A stretch of DNA of 64,000 nt from Aquilonibacter sp963820185 (GCA_963820185.1 CAWFYV010000003.1:425066-489065); one strand, 5' to 3'; shown: positions 16,723 to 26,551, numbered from the stretch's first letter. Translations and numbers: made by a program. The notes: generated by a model from the letters alone, not told the origin.

Positions 16723-17610
16723 TTGACACCTGCGCGCGCAGAGGGCGAGCCCGCTGCGCCAGTGCTGGAGGCTTCGTTACGGGCAGAGAGAACCCATAGC
16801 CCTCGTTCCATGCAGCACGCCGCTTCCACCGTACGACCGCGTCATGCGGCGAAATTTTTCCGGTACCGTTGGCTGGTCTACGAACTGATCACGCGCGACC
16901 TCAAACTGCGGTATCGCGGGTCGGCGCTGGGCTTCGCCTGGACCCTACTCAATCCGCTCCTGTTCATGGGCGTCTACGTGCTGGTCTTCGGCGTCTATTT
17001 GAAAATAGGTATTCCGAACTACGCGGTGTTTCTCCTAAGCGGCTTGCTCCCATGGGTGTGGTTCTCGAACGCGTTGCTGCAGGGGACCTCGGCGATCTTG
17101 GACGGACGAATGTACGTCGGCAAGACGATCTTCCCGGCTGAAGTGCTCGTTCTCGTTCCGGTATGTTCGAATTTCGTGAACTTCCTTTTTTCGCTGCCGG
17201 TCCTTGTCGTCGTCGTTGCAATCTTTCATGGGAGCCTCGGACTTCCGCTTCTCGTTCTCCCGGCGATCGTGGTCGTTCAAATGATCCTTACGGTCGCCGT
17301 ACTATTTTTCCTAACGACGTTCAATGTATTCTATCGAGACATCCAGCAATTGATAACGTACGCCGTGATGCTGTTCTTCTATCTGACCCCGATCTTTTAC
17401 AAACTGACTTCTGTGCCGGCGGCGCTGCGTCCATTCGTAGCGGCGAGTCCGATTACGGTGCTTGTTCGCAGCTATCAGCAGGTCTTCTATGCGAACGAGT
17501 GGCCCGATCTCGCGAGTTTCGTCTACCTTCTTGTCGTGTCGCTCGCACTGCTCGTTCTCGGGCATGCATTTTTTAAGCGGCACAAAGAATCGTTCGGTGA
17601 GTACTTGTGA
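16723..17610 (+). CDS. ABC-2-type polysaccharide export permease (Wzm/KpsM-like)
   Basis: The 295-residue permease has about six membrane segments after a 45-residue polar N-terminus. The family motif LITRDLKLRYRGSALGFAW (amphipathic interface helix leading into the first membrane segment) is near residues 57-75. The end GHAFFKRHKESFGEYL matches Wzm-type exporters of O-antigen, capsule or teichoic acid. The start is TTG with a strong ribosome binding site. The gene overlaps the next by four bases (GTGA), so permease and ATPase are made together. It would move a finished lipid-linked polymer across the inner membrane. Confidence 0.91.
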   Translation: MTPARAEGEPAAPVLEASLRAERTHSPRSMQHAASTVRPRHAAKFFRYRWLVYELITRDLKLRYRGSALGFAWTLLNPLLFMGVYVLVFGVYLKIGIPNYAVFLLSGLLPWVWFSNALLQGTSAILDGRMYVGKTIFPAEVLVLVPVCSNFVNFLFSLPVLVVVVAIFHGSLGLPLLVLPAIVVVQMILTVAVLFFLTTFNVFYRDIQQLITYAVMLFFYLTPIFYKLTSVPAALRPFVAASPITVLVRSYQQVFYANEWPDLASFVYLLVVSLALLVLGHAFFKRHKESFGEYL

Positions 17611-18371
17611 TCCCGGCCATTTCTGTGACCGGCGTTTCTAAGCGTTTTTACTATCCCGCTATTCCTAAACAGGCGACCTTAAAAGAAATGATCGTCAAGG
17701 GGTGGTTTCGCGAGGCCAGTAAGACGCATATGGTCGACGCGCTGCAAGGGGTTTCGTTTTCGGTGGAGCATGGGCAGACACTCGGCGTCATAGGGCGTAA
17801 CGGATCGGGGAAGACCACGCTCCTACGCGTATTGGCGGGCGTTTTTCAACCGGATGCTGGAACGGTGCATATAGACGGAACGCTCGCACCACTGCTGAGC
17901 CTCGCGGCCGGATTTCACCCCGACCTGACCGGGCGCGAGAACGCGCGTACGGAACTGCTCGTTCTTGGTTTCACGCCGCGGCAAGTTGAACGCCACATCG
18001 ACGAGATAATCGATTTTGCCGATATCGGTGATTTTTTCGATGCACCGATGCGTACCTACTCGACGGGCATGATGATGCGCGTAGCGTTCGCCGCGGCGAC
18101 CAGCGTCGACCCCGACGTACTCTTTCTCGACGAGGTGCTCTTTGTCGGTGACGAAGCATTCTCGACGAAATGCCTCGATCGCATTTCAGGATTCAAGCGG
18201 CGTGGAAAGGCGATCGTGATGGTTTCGCATAGCAATGCGGCTATCGTCGAGCATTGCGACGTTGCGCTCTGGCTCGATCACGGGCGGGTCGCCGGATTCG
18301 GCGATCCCTCGGAGGTTACGAATTCCTATCATCACGCGGCGATGGACCCAAGCACGCAACTCTTAGTATGA
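17607..18371 (+). CDS. ABC transporter ATPase for polysaccharide export (Wzt-like, short)
   Basis: The 254-residue ATPase has Walker A GRNGSGKT (63-70), the signature STGMMMR (152-158) and Walker B VLFLDE (171-176). The N-terminal sequence with SKRFYY and the region LSLAAGFHPDLTGREN are characteristic of Wzt/KpsT-type exporters. It lacks the extra C-terminal carbohydrate-binding domain of Wzt proteins that recognise a capped O-antigen, so it looks more like a KpsT/TagH-type subunit. GTG start, overlapping the permease stop. Confidence 0.92.
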   Translation: MIPAISVTGVSKRFYYPAIPKQATLKEMIVKGWFREASKTHMVDALQGVSFSVEHGQTLGVIGRNGSGKTTLLRVLAGVFQPDAGTVHIDGTLAPLLSLAAGFHPDLTGRENARTELLVLGFTPRQVERHIDEIIDFADIGDFFDAPMRTYSTGMMMRVAFAAATSVDPDVLFLDEVLFVGDEAFSTKCLDRISGFKRRGKAIVMVSHSNAAIVEHCDVALWLDHGRVAGFGDPSEVTNSYHHAAMDPSTQLLV

Positions 18372-18375
18372 TCCG

Positions 18376-19656
18376 TTGTTTCTAGCGGCATACAATCGCC
18401 TCCGCACGAACGATGTCTTTCGTCACGGCCTGCTCGTCTTGGCCGCGACCTTGCTTCTCAACGGCGGCGCGTTCTTATTCCATGCAATCGTAAGCCGAAA
18501 ATTGGGCGTCTCTTCCTACGGGTCGCTCTATGCTGTGCTTTCATTCGTTTTACTCGCATCGTTTCCGGCTGGAATCTTTAACACCGTTGTAGCCAAGTTC
18601 GCGGCCGAATTTCGCGCGCTCGACGACCCAGCGCACCTGCGCGCGCTCACGCTCGCGGTGTGCAAGGTTTTCGGCGTCGGGTTGCTCGTGTACATAGCCC
18701 TGGGCTTCGCGCTGTCCAAGCCAATCGGCGAATTCATGCGCGTGCCGTTCTGGGAAATCGTGCTCGGCGCTGCTATGGCTGGGAGCGTCGTCTTCATCTT
18801 TGCACTGCGCGCCATCGCGCAAGGCACGCAAGATTTCAGAGGCTTTTCTCTTTCGTTAGTAATCGATGGCGCGCTGAAAGCGACGCTGGGAGCAGCGCTG
18901 GCAACGGCCGCCTTTGGTCTGGCCGGAGGCATTGTGGGCTTCTTCGCGGGAACGCTGACGAGCGGCATTTACACGATGTGGCGCTTGTGGGGGCAAGTCG
19001 GTCGTTACGCCCATACCGAATTCCCTATTGATCTGCGAAGGGTCTATGCCACAACGATCGGGGCCGCAGCGCTGACGGCTTCCACCGCCGTGTTGAGTTA
19101 CGGTGACGTCTTGACCGTCAAACATTTCTTCGCCGCGCACGATGCCGGGATTTATGCAGCAACCTCTCTGGGCGGAAAGATTCTTTTCTTTTTGGTCGGC
19201 TTCGCGCCGACCGTCTTGCTTCCCAAGGCGGCAGCGAGCCACAGCCGCGGCGCAAACCCGCTTGGGGCGCTACGCGGCGCCATGCTGATGGTGATTGCAC
19301 TCTCCTCGGCCGGCCTGCTCGTCTTCATCTTCGGCGCGGGGATCATTTTGCGGCTGCTTGTCGGTGGGAATTTCACCCAAGCCGTTCCGCTCTTGCCGTG
19401 GTATGGTCTGGCGATGGCGCTTCTGGCGATCACCAACGTCATTGCTTCGTACTCGATTGCGCTGCATCGCTTCGCATTCAGCATTCCACTCGTGTTCATC
19501 GCGCTCGCGGAGATGGCCGTTCTCTTCGTTTACCACCCGTCATTACAAAGTGTCATCACGATCTTAATCTTGGGCAATGCATTTGCACTTGTTGCCGTGT
19601 CGATATGTTTGGGAGTACAACGCCGAAATCAAGCGGGGCCGCCTCTCGCCGCATAG
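18376..19656 (+). CDS. Polysaccharide flippase (Wzx/MATE-like)
   Basis: The 426-residue protein has about twelve hydrophobic segments. It contains the family-typical FLFHAIVSRKLGVSSYGSLY near the start, matching oligosaccharide flippases that turn lipid-linked repeats to the outer face of the inner membrane. The start is a TTG four bases after the ATPase stop. A flippase directly after an ABC exporter is unusual, because the two serve alternative export routes. They may handle two different glycans. Confidence 0.86.
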   Translation: MFLAAYNRLRTNDVFRHGLLVLAATLLLNGGAFLFHAIVSRKLGVSSYGSLYAVLSFVLLASFPAGIFNTVVAKFAAEFRALDDPAHLRALTLAVCKVFGVGLLVYIALGFALSKPIGEFMRVPFWEIVLGAAMAGSVVFIFALRAIAQGTQDFRGFSLSLVIDGALKATLGAALATAAFGLAGGIVGFFAGTLTSGIYTMWRLWGQVGRYAHTEFPIDLRRVYATTIGAAALTASTAVLSYGDVLTVKHFFAAHDAGIYAATSLGGKILFFLVGFAPTVLLPKAAASHSRGANPLGALRGAMLMVIALSSAGLLVFIFGAGIILRLLVGGNFTQAVPLLPWYGLAMALLAITNVIASYSIALHRFAFSIPLVFIALAEMAVLFVYHPSLQSVITILILGNAFALVAVSICLGVQRRNQAGPPLAA

Positions 19657-19677
19657 AATTACAGTTTCGACTCCCAT

Positions 19678-21246
19678 ATGAAGCTGCAGACCGCTATCTT
19701 ACTGGTTTTTACGACTTCGATCGTTGCGTGCGGCGGTGGAGGTGCTCCGGCCGTTACACCGAGTCCGCTACCCGCGAGCGTTGCAGTAAGTGCAACACTG
19801 GGTGCCGCTGGCACGGTAACCTTCCCGGCGATCGCATCCGGTGCTTCGGGGTCCATGACGTTACCCGCAACGTCGGCGGGATCGGCAAGCGCGACACTGG
19901 TCTTGCAGTCAAGTCTTCCGGCAGGCGCTCCGGTGCCGCTGTCGGTCCTTCGCCGCAAGCAAAGCCTAGGAGGCACGGTGACGGCGCTCGCCTATATCAC
20001 GCTCACACCTGCGGGATCAGTGACATTTACTGCGACCCCGGCGTTTGCCATCACCTTCCCGGCTGAAACCCTAAGCGGGAACGTGTATATCGCCTTCTAC
20101 GATTCCGCAAATGCTGCGGCGGGCTGGAACGTCTTGCTCGGTCCCATCCCGGGAACGGGCACACTCGCGTCCTTTACCTCTGCGACGCTACCGTCTCCGC
20201 TCGTGTTGAGCACGGCATCGACGGTCGTTTACGCGATCGTTCAAACCGCAGCTTCGCTGCCAACTCCAACGCCGAGCCCGACGCCCACACCGTCGCCGAC
20301 ACCTGGAACGATGACCGAGTATCCGGTTCCGACAGCGAATGTTTCGCTGTGGCCAATTGCGGCGGGTCCCGATGGCAACCTCTGGTTTACCGAGGCGTTT
20401 GGATCGTCTCTTAACAACCCATCACCGCCAGGCAAAATCGCCAGGATCACGACAAGTGGGTCCATCACCGAGTTCGCTCTTCCCAGCGGAACTCTGCAAC
20501 CAGGCGGTCTCACGGGAGGTCCCGATGGCAACGTCTGGTTCTACGAAAACGGCGCTTCCGGCGTAACCAACAAAATTGGGAAGATTACGCCAGCCGGTAC
20601 GATTACCGAGTACTCCTACGCGAGCACTAATTCGCAGACAACCGCGATTACGCTGGGCCCGGATGGCAACCTATGGTTCGCCGATTGGTATGGCGCAAAC
20701 GTCGTTCGGATCGGAAACATCACGACCAGCGGAACCATCACCGAATATCCGCTCTCCAACGCCTACGCCCAAGTCAATGGTATCGTGGCCGGACCGGACG
20801 GCAATCTCTGGTTTACGGAAGTACGGATCAACGGTCTGGTTCCGGTAATCGGCAAAATCACGACAAGCGGGATATTCACTGAATACGTGGTTCCCACGGC
20901 CAACGCAAACCCGACTGGAATTACCGCAGGACCCGATGGCAATCTATGGTTTACCGAAGCACATGGAAACAACATCGGAAAAATCACGACAAGCGGCGCA
21001 ATAACAGAGTATCCGATCCCAACCGCGAGCTCGGGTCCCTTGAGCATTGCCGCAGGCGCGGACGGCAACTTGTGGTTCACCGAATCCCAGAACGACAAGA
21101 TCGGCAAGATTACGCCGAGTGGAACGGTCATCGAGTATACGACGCCGACGTATCAGTCGCAGCCTTTCGGTATCACCTCGGGCCCGGATGGTTACCTTTG
21201 GTTCACCGAAGCGAACGCGGTAAAGATCGGGAAAGTCAAACCGTAA
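19678..21246 (+). CDS. Secreted lipoprotein with virginiamycin-lyase-like beta-propeller
   Basis: The 522-residue protein starts with a lipoprotein signal peptide (MKLQTAILLVFTTSIVACGG; Cys18 is the lipid site). Residues 25-190 are a low-complexity Ala/Thr/Ser region and a proline-rich TPSPTPTPSPTP linker follows. Then come seven repeats of about 45 residues, each with a GPDGNLWFTE core and an ITTSGxITEY strand, the pattern of a seven-bladed Vgb-like propeller. The virginiamycin lyase fold is recognisable, but lyase activity is not implied; related propellers are common in soil bacteria. It lies 21 bp after the flippase gene. Confidence 0.86.
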   Translation: MKLQTAILLVFTTSIVACGGGGAPAVTPSPLPASVAVSATLGAAGTVTFPAIASGASGSMTLPATSAGSASATLVLQSSLPAGAPVPLSVLRRKQSLGGTVTALAYITLTPAGSVTFTATPAFAITFPAETLSGNVYIAFYDSANAAAGWNVLLGPIPGTGTLASFTSATLPSPLVLSTASTVVYAIVQTAASLPTPTPSPTPTPSPTPGTMTEYPVPTANVSLWPIAAGPDGNLWFTEAFGSSLNNPSPPGKIARITTSGSITEFALPSGTLQPGGLTGGPDGNVWFYENGASGVTNKIGKITPAGTITEYSYASTNSQTTAITLGPDGNLWFADWYGANVVRIGNITTSGTITEYPLSNAYAQVNGIVAGPDGNLWFTEVRINGLVPVIGKITTSGIFTEYVVPTANANPTGITAGPDGNLWFTEAHGNNIGKITTSGAITEYPIPTASSGPLSIAAGADGNLWFTESQNDKIGKITPSGTVIEYTTPTYQSQPFGITSGPDGYLWFTEANAVKIGKVKP

Positions 21247-21354
21247 GCAGGCACGTAATAGGCCTTTTGGCATGGCTCGGGCGAAATCAAGCGGTCCCTC
21301 GCTTCTTCACCCAGAATTAGTGGCTGTCCCGCACTCCCTTGAAAGGGGCCGGCC

Positions 21355-23487
21355 GTGAAATCTCGCGCGTTCTTCTCGATTCTTATCGTATGCGCCGTTT
21401 CGATTCTTTCCGCATGTGGCGGGGGAGGCGCCTCGAATTTCGCGCCCGCAGCGCACAACGCTTCCGGTTCGCCCGGCGACGCCGTGATTCAACCTCTGCC
21501 GACGACCGGGCCGCTCTCACCGAGCATCATGGCGAGTAAGTATTCGGGCAAGACGCCATCGCTGGGCCCGGTCCTCCACCCCGATACAGAAACGTGGCAA
21601 TGGAACCTGGCCCCCGCGAACGCCTCGCAAGTCGCGCTCGCTCCCGACGGGACCATCTGGGCGCTCGCGGCGGGGAGCGCCGGGACGAACCGATCGATCT
21701 GGCATTACACTGGTGGTGGCTGGCACAGTATCAACGCCCTCGGCGCAATGATCGCGATCGCTCCGGACGGCACCTTGTGGGATCTCACCGCGGCTGGATC
21801 GGTTTGGCACTACGCCAACGGCAGCTGGACCGGAACGGGCGGCAACGTTTCAGATATCACCGTCGACAGAAGCGGCAACGTTTGGGCCGTTGCCACTGTG
21901 AACGGCACGGTATGGGAATACACCAACGGCTCATGGGGTCAAACTGCTTACAGCGGCTATAAGTTAGCGTCTAACCCCGATAGCTCGCTCTACGTCCTCT
22001 TGAGCAACGGCCAAATTTGGGATGCTCCCGCCAATCACTGCATCGGATCGGGCGGAGTGGACATTACCCCCAAGCCCGGTGGCCTCGGTTTCTATGTTCT
22101 CTCGGGCGCGTTCAACGGTAGCTTCCAAATTTGGGACTACACCGATGCAACGCCGGGCGACTGCCGCACTGGATCGTACAACGCAACCGGCTACTATGCC
22201 AGCAGCGTCTCGTACCTCGGCAACACATTGGCTGTCGTGGCTAATGGGAACGTCTACACCACGATTACAAATTTGGCATCGTGCACGCCACCAGCCTCTG
22301 GCGGTACGGGTTACGACCCATGCGACCTTCAATCTGCTTATGACCTTCCCTCGACATCAGCCGGTACGGGTCAAACCATCGGAATTGTCGACGCTTACGA
22401 TGATCCCAACGCCGAGGCCGATCTAGGCGTGTATCGATCGACGTATGGTCTCCCTGCCTGCACAACGGCTAACGGTTGCTTCAAGAAAGTATCGCAAACC
22501 GGAACGACGAGTTATCCCGCGGCAAATAGCGGCTGGGCGGGCGAAATCTCGCTCGACGTCGACATGGCCTCGGCGATCTGCCCGAACTGCCATATCGTGT
22601 TGGTTGAGGCAACAACCAACAGCCTCAGCGATCTCGGCACAAGTGTCAACCAAGCCGTTACCCAGGGCGCAACGGTCGTAAGCGGAAGTTTCGGCGGCCC
22701 TGAGTTCGCGGGCGAGTCAACGTACGATGTTGCGTTTTACACGCATCCCGGCGTGCCGATGTTCCTCTCCGCCGGCGACGACGATTATGGTGCACAATAC
22801 CCCGCAACGTCGCCGAATGTCGTTGCCGTTGGCGGCACGGCACTCGTTCCGTCCTCGTCCAACCGCGGCTGGTCGGAGACTGCGTGGGGTTTCACACCCA
22901 ACCTTGGCGGTAACCCAACCTTCATCGGAACCGGCAGCGGTTGCAGCGCATACGAATCCAAGCCGAGTTGGCAAGTTGACGGCGGTTGCGGCGCGCGCAT
23001 GGAAGCCGACGTTGCGGCTGTTGCAGATCTCAACACCGGCGTACGGGTGTACAACACCTATGCTTCCACCGGTTGGGAAGACTTTGGGGGAACCAGCGTC
23101 GCCGCGCCCGTGATCGCCGGGATTGCCGCACTTGCAGGCGGTACGGTTACACCATCCTTCATCTACGCGCATTCGAATCAACTGTGGAATATCACTGAAG
23201 GGACGAATGGTCCGTGTCCCGGTGTTCCGCAATACTTCTGTTTCGCGGGCATCGGTTACAACGGTCCGACGGGGCTAGGCTCGCCGAACGGCTTGGGCGC
23301 TTTCGGCGGAGCCCAGATAGCCGCAGCGCACCGGCCGATCCTCGCGGCAACCGAAATAGCACGTCTGTCGGCCTCCTACGCAGCAAATCCAACGTATCGT
23401 GCGGAGTGTGCGCCACCCAAGCCCGGATATGCGATGTGCTACGCAATCCAGCGGGTTACCGGCACGTCACGGCTGCCAAATCAATAA
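21355..23487 (+). CDS. Secreted sedolisin (S53) peptidase with N-terminal propeller region
   Basis: The 710-residue lipoprotein (signal ending SILSACGGGG, Cys21) has two parts. Residues 80-305 contain repeats such as APDGTIWAL, APDGTLWDL and NGSWTGTG, a tectonin-like propeller. Residues 335-670 are a sedolisin domain with the triad Glu397/Asp401 (GEISLDVDMA) and Ser581 (GGTSVAAP), plus the oxyanion Asp475 in SAGDDDYG. No separate inhibitory propeptide is evident, so the propeller replaces it. Sedolisins usually act at acid pH. The start is GTG at 21355, after AAAGGGG. It ends 8 bp from the convergent membrane gene. Confidence 0.89.
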   Translation: MKSRAFFSILIVCAVSILSACGGGGASNFAPAAHNASGSPGDAVIQPLPTTGPLSPSIMASKYSGKTPSLGPVLHPDTETWQWNLAPANASQVALAPDGTIWALAAGSAGTNRSIWHYTGGGWHSINALGAMIAIAPDGTLWDLTAAGSVWHYANGSWTGTGGNVSDITVDRSGNVWAVATVNGTVWEYTNGSWGQTAYSGYKLASNPDSSLYVLLSNGQIWDAPANHCIGSGGVDITPKPGGLGFYVLSGAFNGSFQIWDYTDATPGDCRTGSYNATGYYASSVSYLGNTLAVVANGNVYTTITNLASCTPPASGGTGYDPCDLQSAYDLPSTSAGTGQTIGIVDAYDDPNAEADLGVYRSTYGLPACTTANGCFKKVSQTGTTSYPAANSGWAGEISLDVDMASAICPNCHIVLVEATTNSLSDLGTSVNQAVTQGATVVSGSFGGPEFAGESTYDVAFYTHPGVPMFLSAGDDDYGAQYPATSPNVVAVGGTALVPSSSNRGWSETAWGFTPNLGGNPTFIGTGSGCSAYESKPSWQVDGGCGARMEADVAAVADLNTGVRVYNTYASTGWEDFGGTSVAAPVIAGIAALAGGTVTPSFIYAHSNQLWNITEGTNGPCPGVPQYFCFAGIGYNGPTGLGSPNGLGAFGGAQIAAAHRPILAATEIARLSASYAANPTYRAECAPPKPGYAMCYAIQRVTGTSRLPNQ

Positions 23488-23495
23488 ACCGCGCG

Positions 23496-25457
23496 TTACC
23501 TCGCGCTCGTAATCCAAGGTATCCCCACGGCGACGCTTCCATTGTAAACGTCGCCCGGGGGCGCCTCCGCGCGAAATTCAATCGAGATCTCCTTGCCCGC
23601 GAACGGCTGCAGGTCCACCTCGTAGTAGCTCCAACGAATTTGACCATCGACGGGTGGCAAGGCCGTGCCATCATCGATCACAAGATATTGCTTCGCTCCT
23701 ACATGGATGATCGCAGAGACGAAGGCCGCGTCTGCAGTGCTAACCCCTTGGTAATTCACGCTTAATTGCGGAACAGCCGCGAAGAAGCTTAGCCGCTCGC
23801 CACCTGCCACGCGAATCATGCCCGTCCGACACTGCGTTCCAACCGGCATCGTTATTGTTGGAATCGAATCATAGAGCGAGGGCCAACCCTCGGCAGAGAG
23901 CGGTAGACCCGTCCCCACCTGGTTGCAGGGCTCCTTAACGAGATCGATCCGCGGCTTCGAGCCGGACAAAAGCGCATGCATTCTTGCGTCGGCCGTCGCT
24001 TCTCTAAAGTGCGCAGTATTTGTGTCGGCGTCGAAGTACGAGGCATCGGCGCGAAAAGCCTCATCTCCTTCGCCACTAGTGGTTGGTGGCTTGGACACAT
24101 ATGCCATTGTGTAGTCAGCGTATGGATCGTAGGTCATCATGAACCACGGGTTGAGCGTAAATGTTTGGACGGTTGGAACACCATGCGTGATTATAACGAC
24201 GTCCCTTGAATGTTCCGCACGCCGATCGATCAGCAACGTCTGAGCCTGCTTGAGCCAGTGTGAACTCGACATGAACCATGTGTTCTCAACGTAGTCGTGA
24301 AACGGAGTGTCGACGAGAAACCCCGATACGCCGATTATTACCGTAAGAGATGCAACGATGATACGCTGCGCCTGAATTTGTCCGAATGCATAGGCGAGAA
24401 GCAACAACATAACCGCGTATGGTGGCAAAAGGAACCGCGTCTCTTGGCGAACCGTTACGCATGCGCTGAGCAATAGCCATCCCAACGCCGTAAGCAAGAT
24501 GATGGGAATCGCCCATTCCCGTAGCGCCTTGGGAAGTTTCGGACGTTTGATAGCAAGGGCAACGGCAAACGCTCCGAGCACGCCAATCGAAAAAATAATT
24601 GAAGGCAGTTGCTGCGCGAATGTGAGCTGGTCGTATTGCATGCCGCTCAGATATTGCGGAATGACAGGATACCCCAACAGGTTCAAGATGCCGGAAATGA
24701 TGAAGCCAAATATATCCGAAACCCCGAACGAGATGGCTTGGCCGTTGGTGCCTTGCAAAAAATTAAAGTGAAAGACGAGCGCTTTGATCAACACGTTCGA
24801 AGCGAGGATCGCGAGGCTCGCGAGAATCAGCAGATTTGAGCGTTTCGCAAGCCAAAGAAAAATGAGCAGCGGTACGATCATCCCCACAAAGCGTTCGTTG
24901 CTGTAGAGCAGGATGCCGAACCACAGGACGGCACGCCCCGGTGAGGCGCCTTCGTCGTCGTCGAAATACCGAATCGCCTCAAGCAGAATTAGGAGCGTCA
25001 GCGCGAGCGAGAGCCACTCGATGATCCCCCCGGCCTGCGTGACTGCCGTGTACACAAAACGCGAGACGCCGAGGAGCAGCGTGAAAACGAGGGCGACCGT
25101 AAGATTGCGCTTCGAGATCGTCCACGCCGCCAAAAAGAAAACACACAGCGCGAACAACGTCCCGACGCGATCGAAGGCCTCCCACGCAGCGTGATTGAGG
25201 CCGAACAACGGCACCAGCAGCGTTACGATGCCGCTTACGACCGGGCGGTACTTCAAGAGCTCGGCCTGGAACATCATGTCTGGGAAACGACTATATGCGC
25301 CTCCATGCAGTGCCGTATAGATAAACCGGGCATCGTCACCAAAGAATAGTTGGGTCGGAAGCGTGAAGTAAAACCAAACCAAAATTGCAAGCACGCCGCA
25401 AAGGCAGAGCAGCGCTCGGCGATTCAGACCCAAATACGTCGACAACCGGTTCATCAT
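23496..25457 (-). CDS. GT-C-like polytopic membrane protein with C-terminal beta domain
   Basis: This 653-residue protein has about eleven membrane segments and the motif FFGDDARFIYTALHGG in the first outer loop, where GT-C glycosyltransferases keep catalytic acidic residues. It would use a lipid-linked sugar on the outside of the inner membrane. The last 180 residues are soluble. They end in a segment (YEVDLQPFAGKEISIEF, then NGSVAVGIPWI) that lines up with the end of the lipoprotein at 45599-46189. No GT-C subfamily can be assigned. It is transcribed alone, convergent with the sedolisin gene. Confidence 0.75.
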   Translation of the reverse strand: MMNRLSTYLGLNRRALLCLCGVLAILVWFYFTLPTQLFFGDDARFIYTALHGGAYSRFPDMMFQAELLKYRPVVSGIVTLLVPLFGLNHAAWEAFDRVGTLFALCVFFLAAWTISKRNLTVALVFTLLLGVSRFVYTAVTQAGGIIEWLSLALTLLILLEAIRYFDDDEGASPGRAVLWFGILLYSNERFVGMIVPLLIFLWLAKRSNLLILASLAILASNVLIKALVFHFNFLQGTNGQAISFGVSDIFGFIISGILNLLGYPVIPQYLSGMQYDQLTFAQQLPSIIFSIGVLGAFAVALAIKRPKLPKALREWAIPIILLTALGWLLLSACVTVRQETRFLLPPYAVMLLLLAYAFGQIQAQRIIVASLTVIIGVSGFLVDTPFHDYVENTWFMSSSHWLKQAQTLLIDRRAEHSRDVVIITHGVPTVQTFTLNPWFMMTYDPYADYTMAYVSKPPTTSGEGDEAFRADASYFDADTNTAHFREATADARMHALLSGSKPRIDLVKEPCNQVGTGLPLSAEGWPSLYDSIPTITMPVGTQCRTGMIRVAGGERLSFFAAVPQLSVNYQGVSTADAAFVSAIIHVGAKQYLVIDDGTALPPVDGQIRWSYYEVDLQPFAGKEISIEFRAEAPPGDVYNGSVAVGIPWITSAR

Positions 25458-25549
25458 AGTATTTTCCTTGGCCGATTGATAAAGAGTATCCTCGATGTAG
25501 TTGATTCCGAAGGCCCGATCGCAAAACGCGGCGAAGCCCGAACGCCGTC

Positions 25550-26050
25550 ATGGCAGCACTCTTGACCGCCTTTTCCTTTCTAGTATTGTCGTTTCTCGTG
25601 CAGCTTGTCGTCTGGCGGGTCGCGCTGCCGCGGCGCCATACGCCCGCGCTCGTGCTGATCTTCGCAATAACGCCGGTCGTCGCGACCATCGCCGCATGGG
25701 CCACTGGTCACGCGCTGCAATTTTCAGCGGCTGAAGCCGTGCGGCTTGCGCTGTTTTACATTTCGTTTGCTCTGGCGTATATCGGTATCTATTCCGCAAT
25801 CGAGATGGAGAGCGCGTCACTTGCCATCATCGTCTACGTCGCAGGGGCCGGAAACGCCGGCTGCGACGATGCGGAACTCTCGGCTCGATTCGGTCAAGGT
25901 TCAACAATTGCCGGACGTTTTGCAGTGATCGAACGCGGAGGATGGGTCCGTTCTGAAGGTGACACGATCACGCTTAGCCCTGAAGGGCGTTTTTGGGCGA
26001 TCGTCTTTGAATCTGCGAGCCGGCTCTTCGGATTGAGTCAGGGAGGCTAG
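25550..26050 (+). CDS. Small membrane protein of unknown function
   Basis: The 166-residue protein has four predicted membrane segments in residues 1-100. A polar C-terminal part follows (CDDAELSARFGQ to GDTITLSPEGRFW) that resembles a small winged-helix domain. I do not recognise a family. The next gene, 3 bp away, encodes a protein of the same size and layout. Both lie just before the heptose-type module, suggesting a shared role there. The start is the ATG at 25550, without a clear ribosome binding site. Confidence 0.62.
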   Translation: MAALLTAFSFLVLSFLVQLVVWRVALPRRHTPALVLIFAITPVVATIAAWATGHALQFSAAEAVRLALFYISFALAYIGIYSAIEMESASLAIIVYVAGAGNAGCDDAELSARFGQGSTIAGRFAVIERGGWVRSEGDTITLSPEGRFWAIVFESASRLFGLSQGG

Positions 26051-26053
26051 CCG

Positions 26054-26551
26054 ATGAACGCGGATTGGATTCTTACATCTGCGCCGGTTGCCGGGCTCGC
26101 AGTTGACTGCGTCGCACAGATTATCGTTGCGCACCTCAGCAAGCGGGTTCCACTTTCAATCGTCGCCGGGGCTGCGTGCGGAATGGCGGCAACGATCGCC
26201 CTCACCTGGCTCGGAATGGCGACGGTCGCAACATGGGTGTTGCTTATCCTGACGTACTCGGCGCTCGCATTCAATTATTGGGCGTTTGTTAACCTGAATG
26301 TCACATCCGTTCGTATCCGCCTCATTCGTGAAATACTGCGCCACCCGCAAGGCATTTCACGCAAGGAACTCTTTGCACAATACTCGGCCGAAGAATTCTT
26401 GCGGCGACGATTGGAGCGACTCCAGCAAGGGAGCAAGCAATTCAGCTACGACGGTGGACGCTGGCGGCTGCGCAAGCGCACGCTACTGGTCGCCGCCCAG
26501 ATTTTGGCCGCGCTGCGGGCCTTCATTATTCCCCGCAGGCGCGAGGAATAA
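26054..26551 (+). CDS. Small membrane protein of unknown function, partner of 25550-26050
   Basis: The 165-residue protein has about four membrane segments (residues 5-85). A cytoplasmic tail follows that reads like a helix-turn-helix: IREILRHPQGISRKELFAQY, then a basic stretch. It differs in sequence from its neighbour but matches it in size and topology. The pair may form a heteromeric complex. I cannot name a function. The proposed HTH-like tail could bind nucleic acid or protein. Confidence 0.62.
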   Translation: MNADWILTSAPVAGLAVDCVAQIIVAHLSKRVPLSIVAGAACGMAATIALTWLGMATVATWVLLILTYSALAFNYWAFVNLNVTSVRIRLIREILRHPQGISRKELFAQYSAEEFLRRRLERLQQGSKQFSYDGGRWRLRKRTLLVAAQILAALRAFIIPRRREE

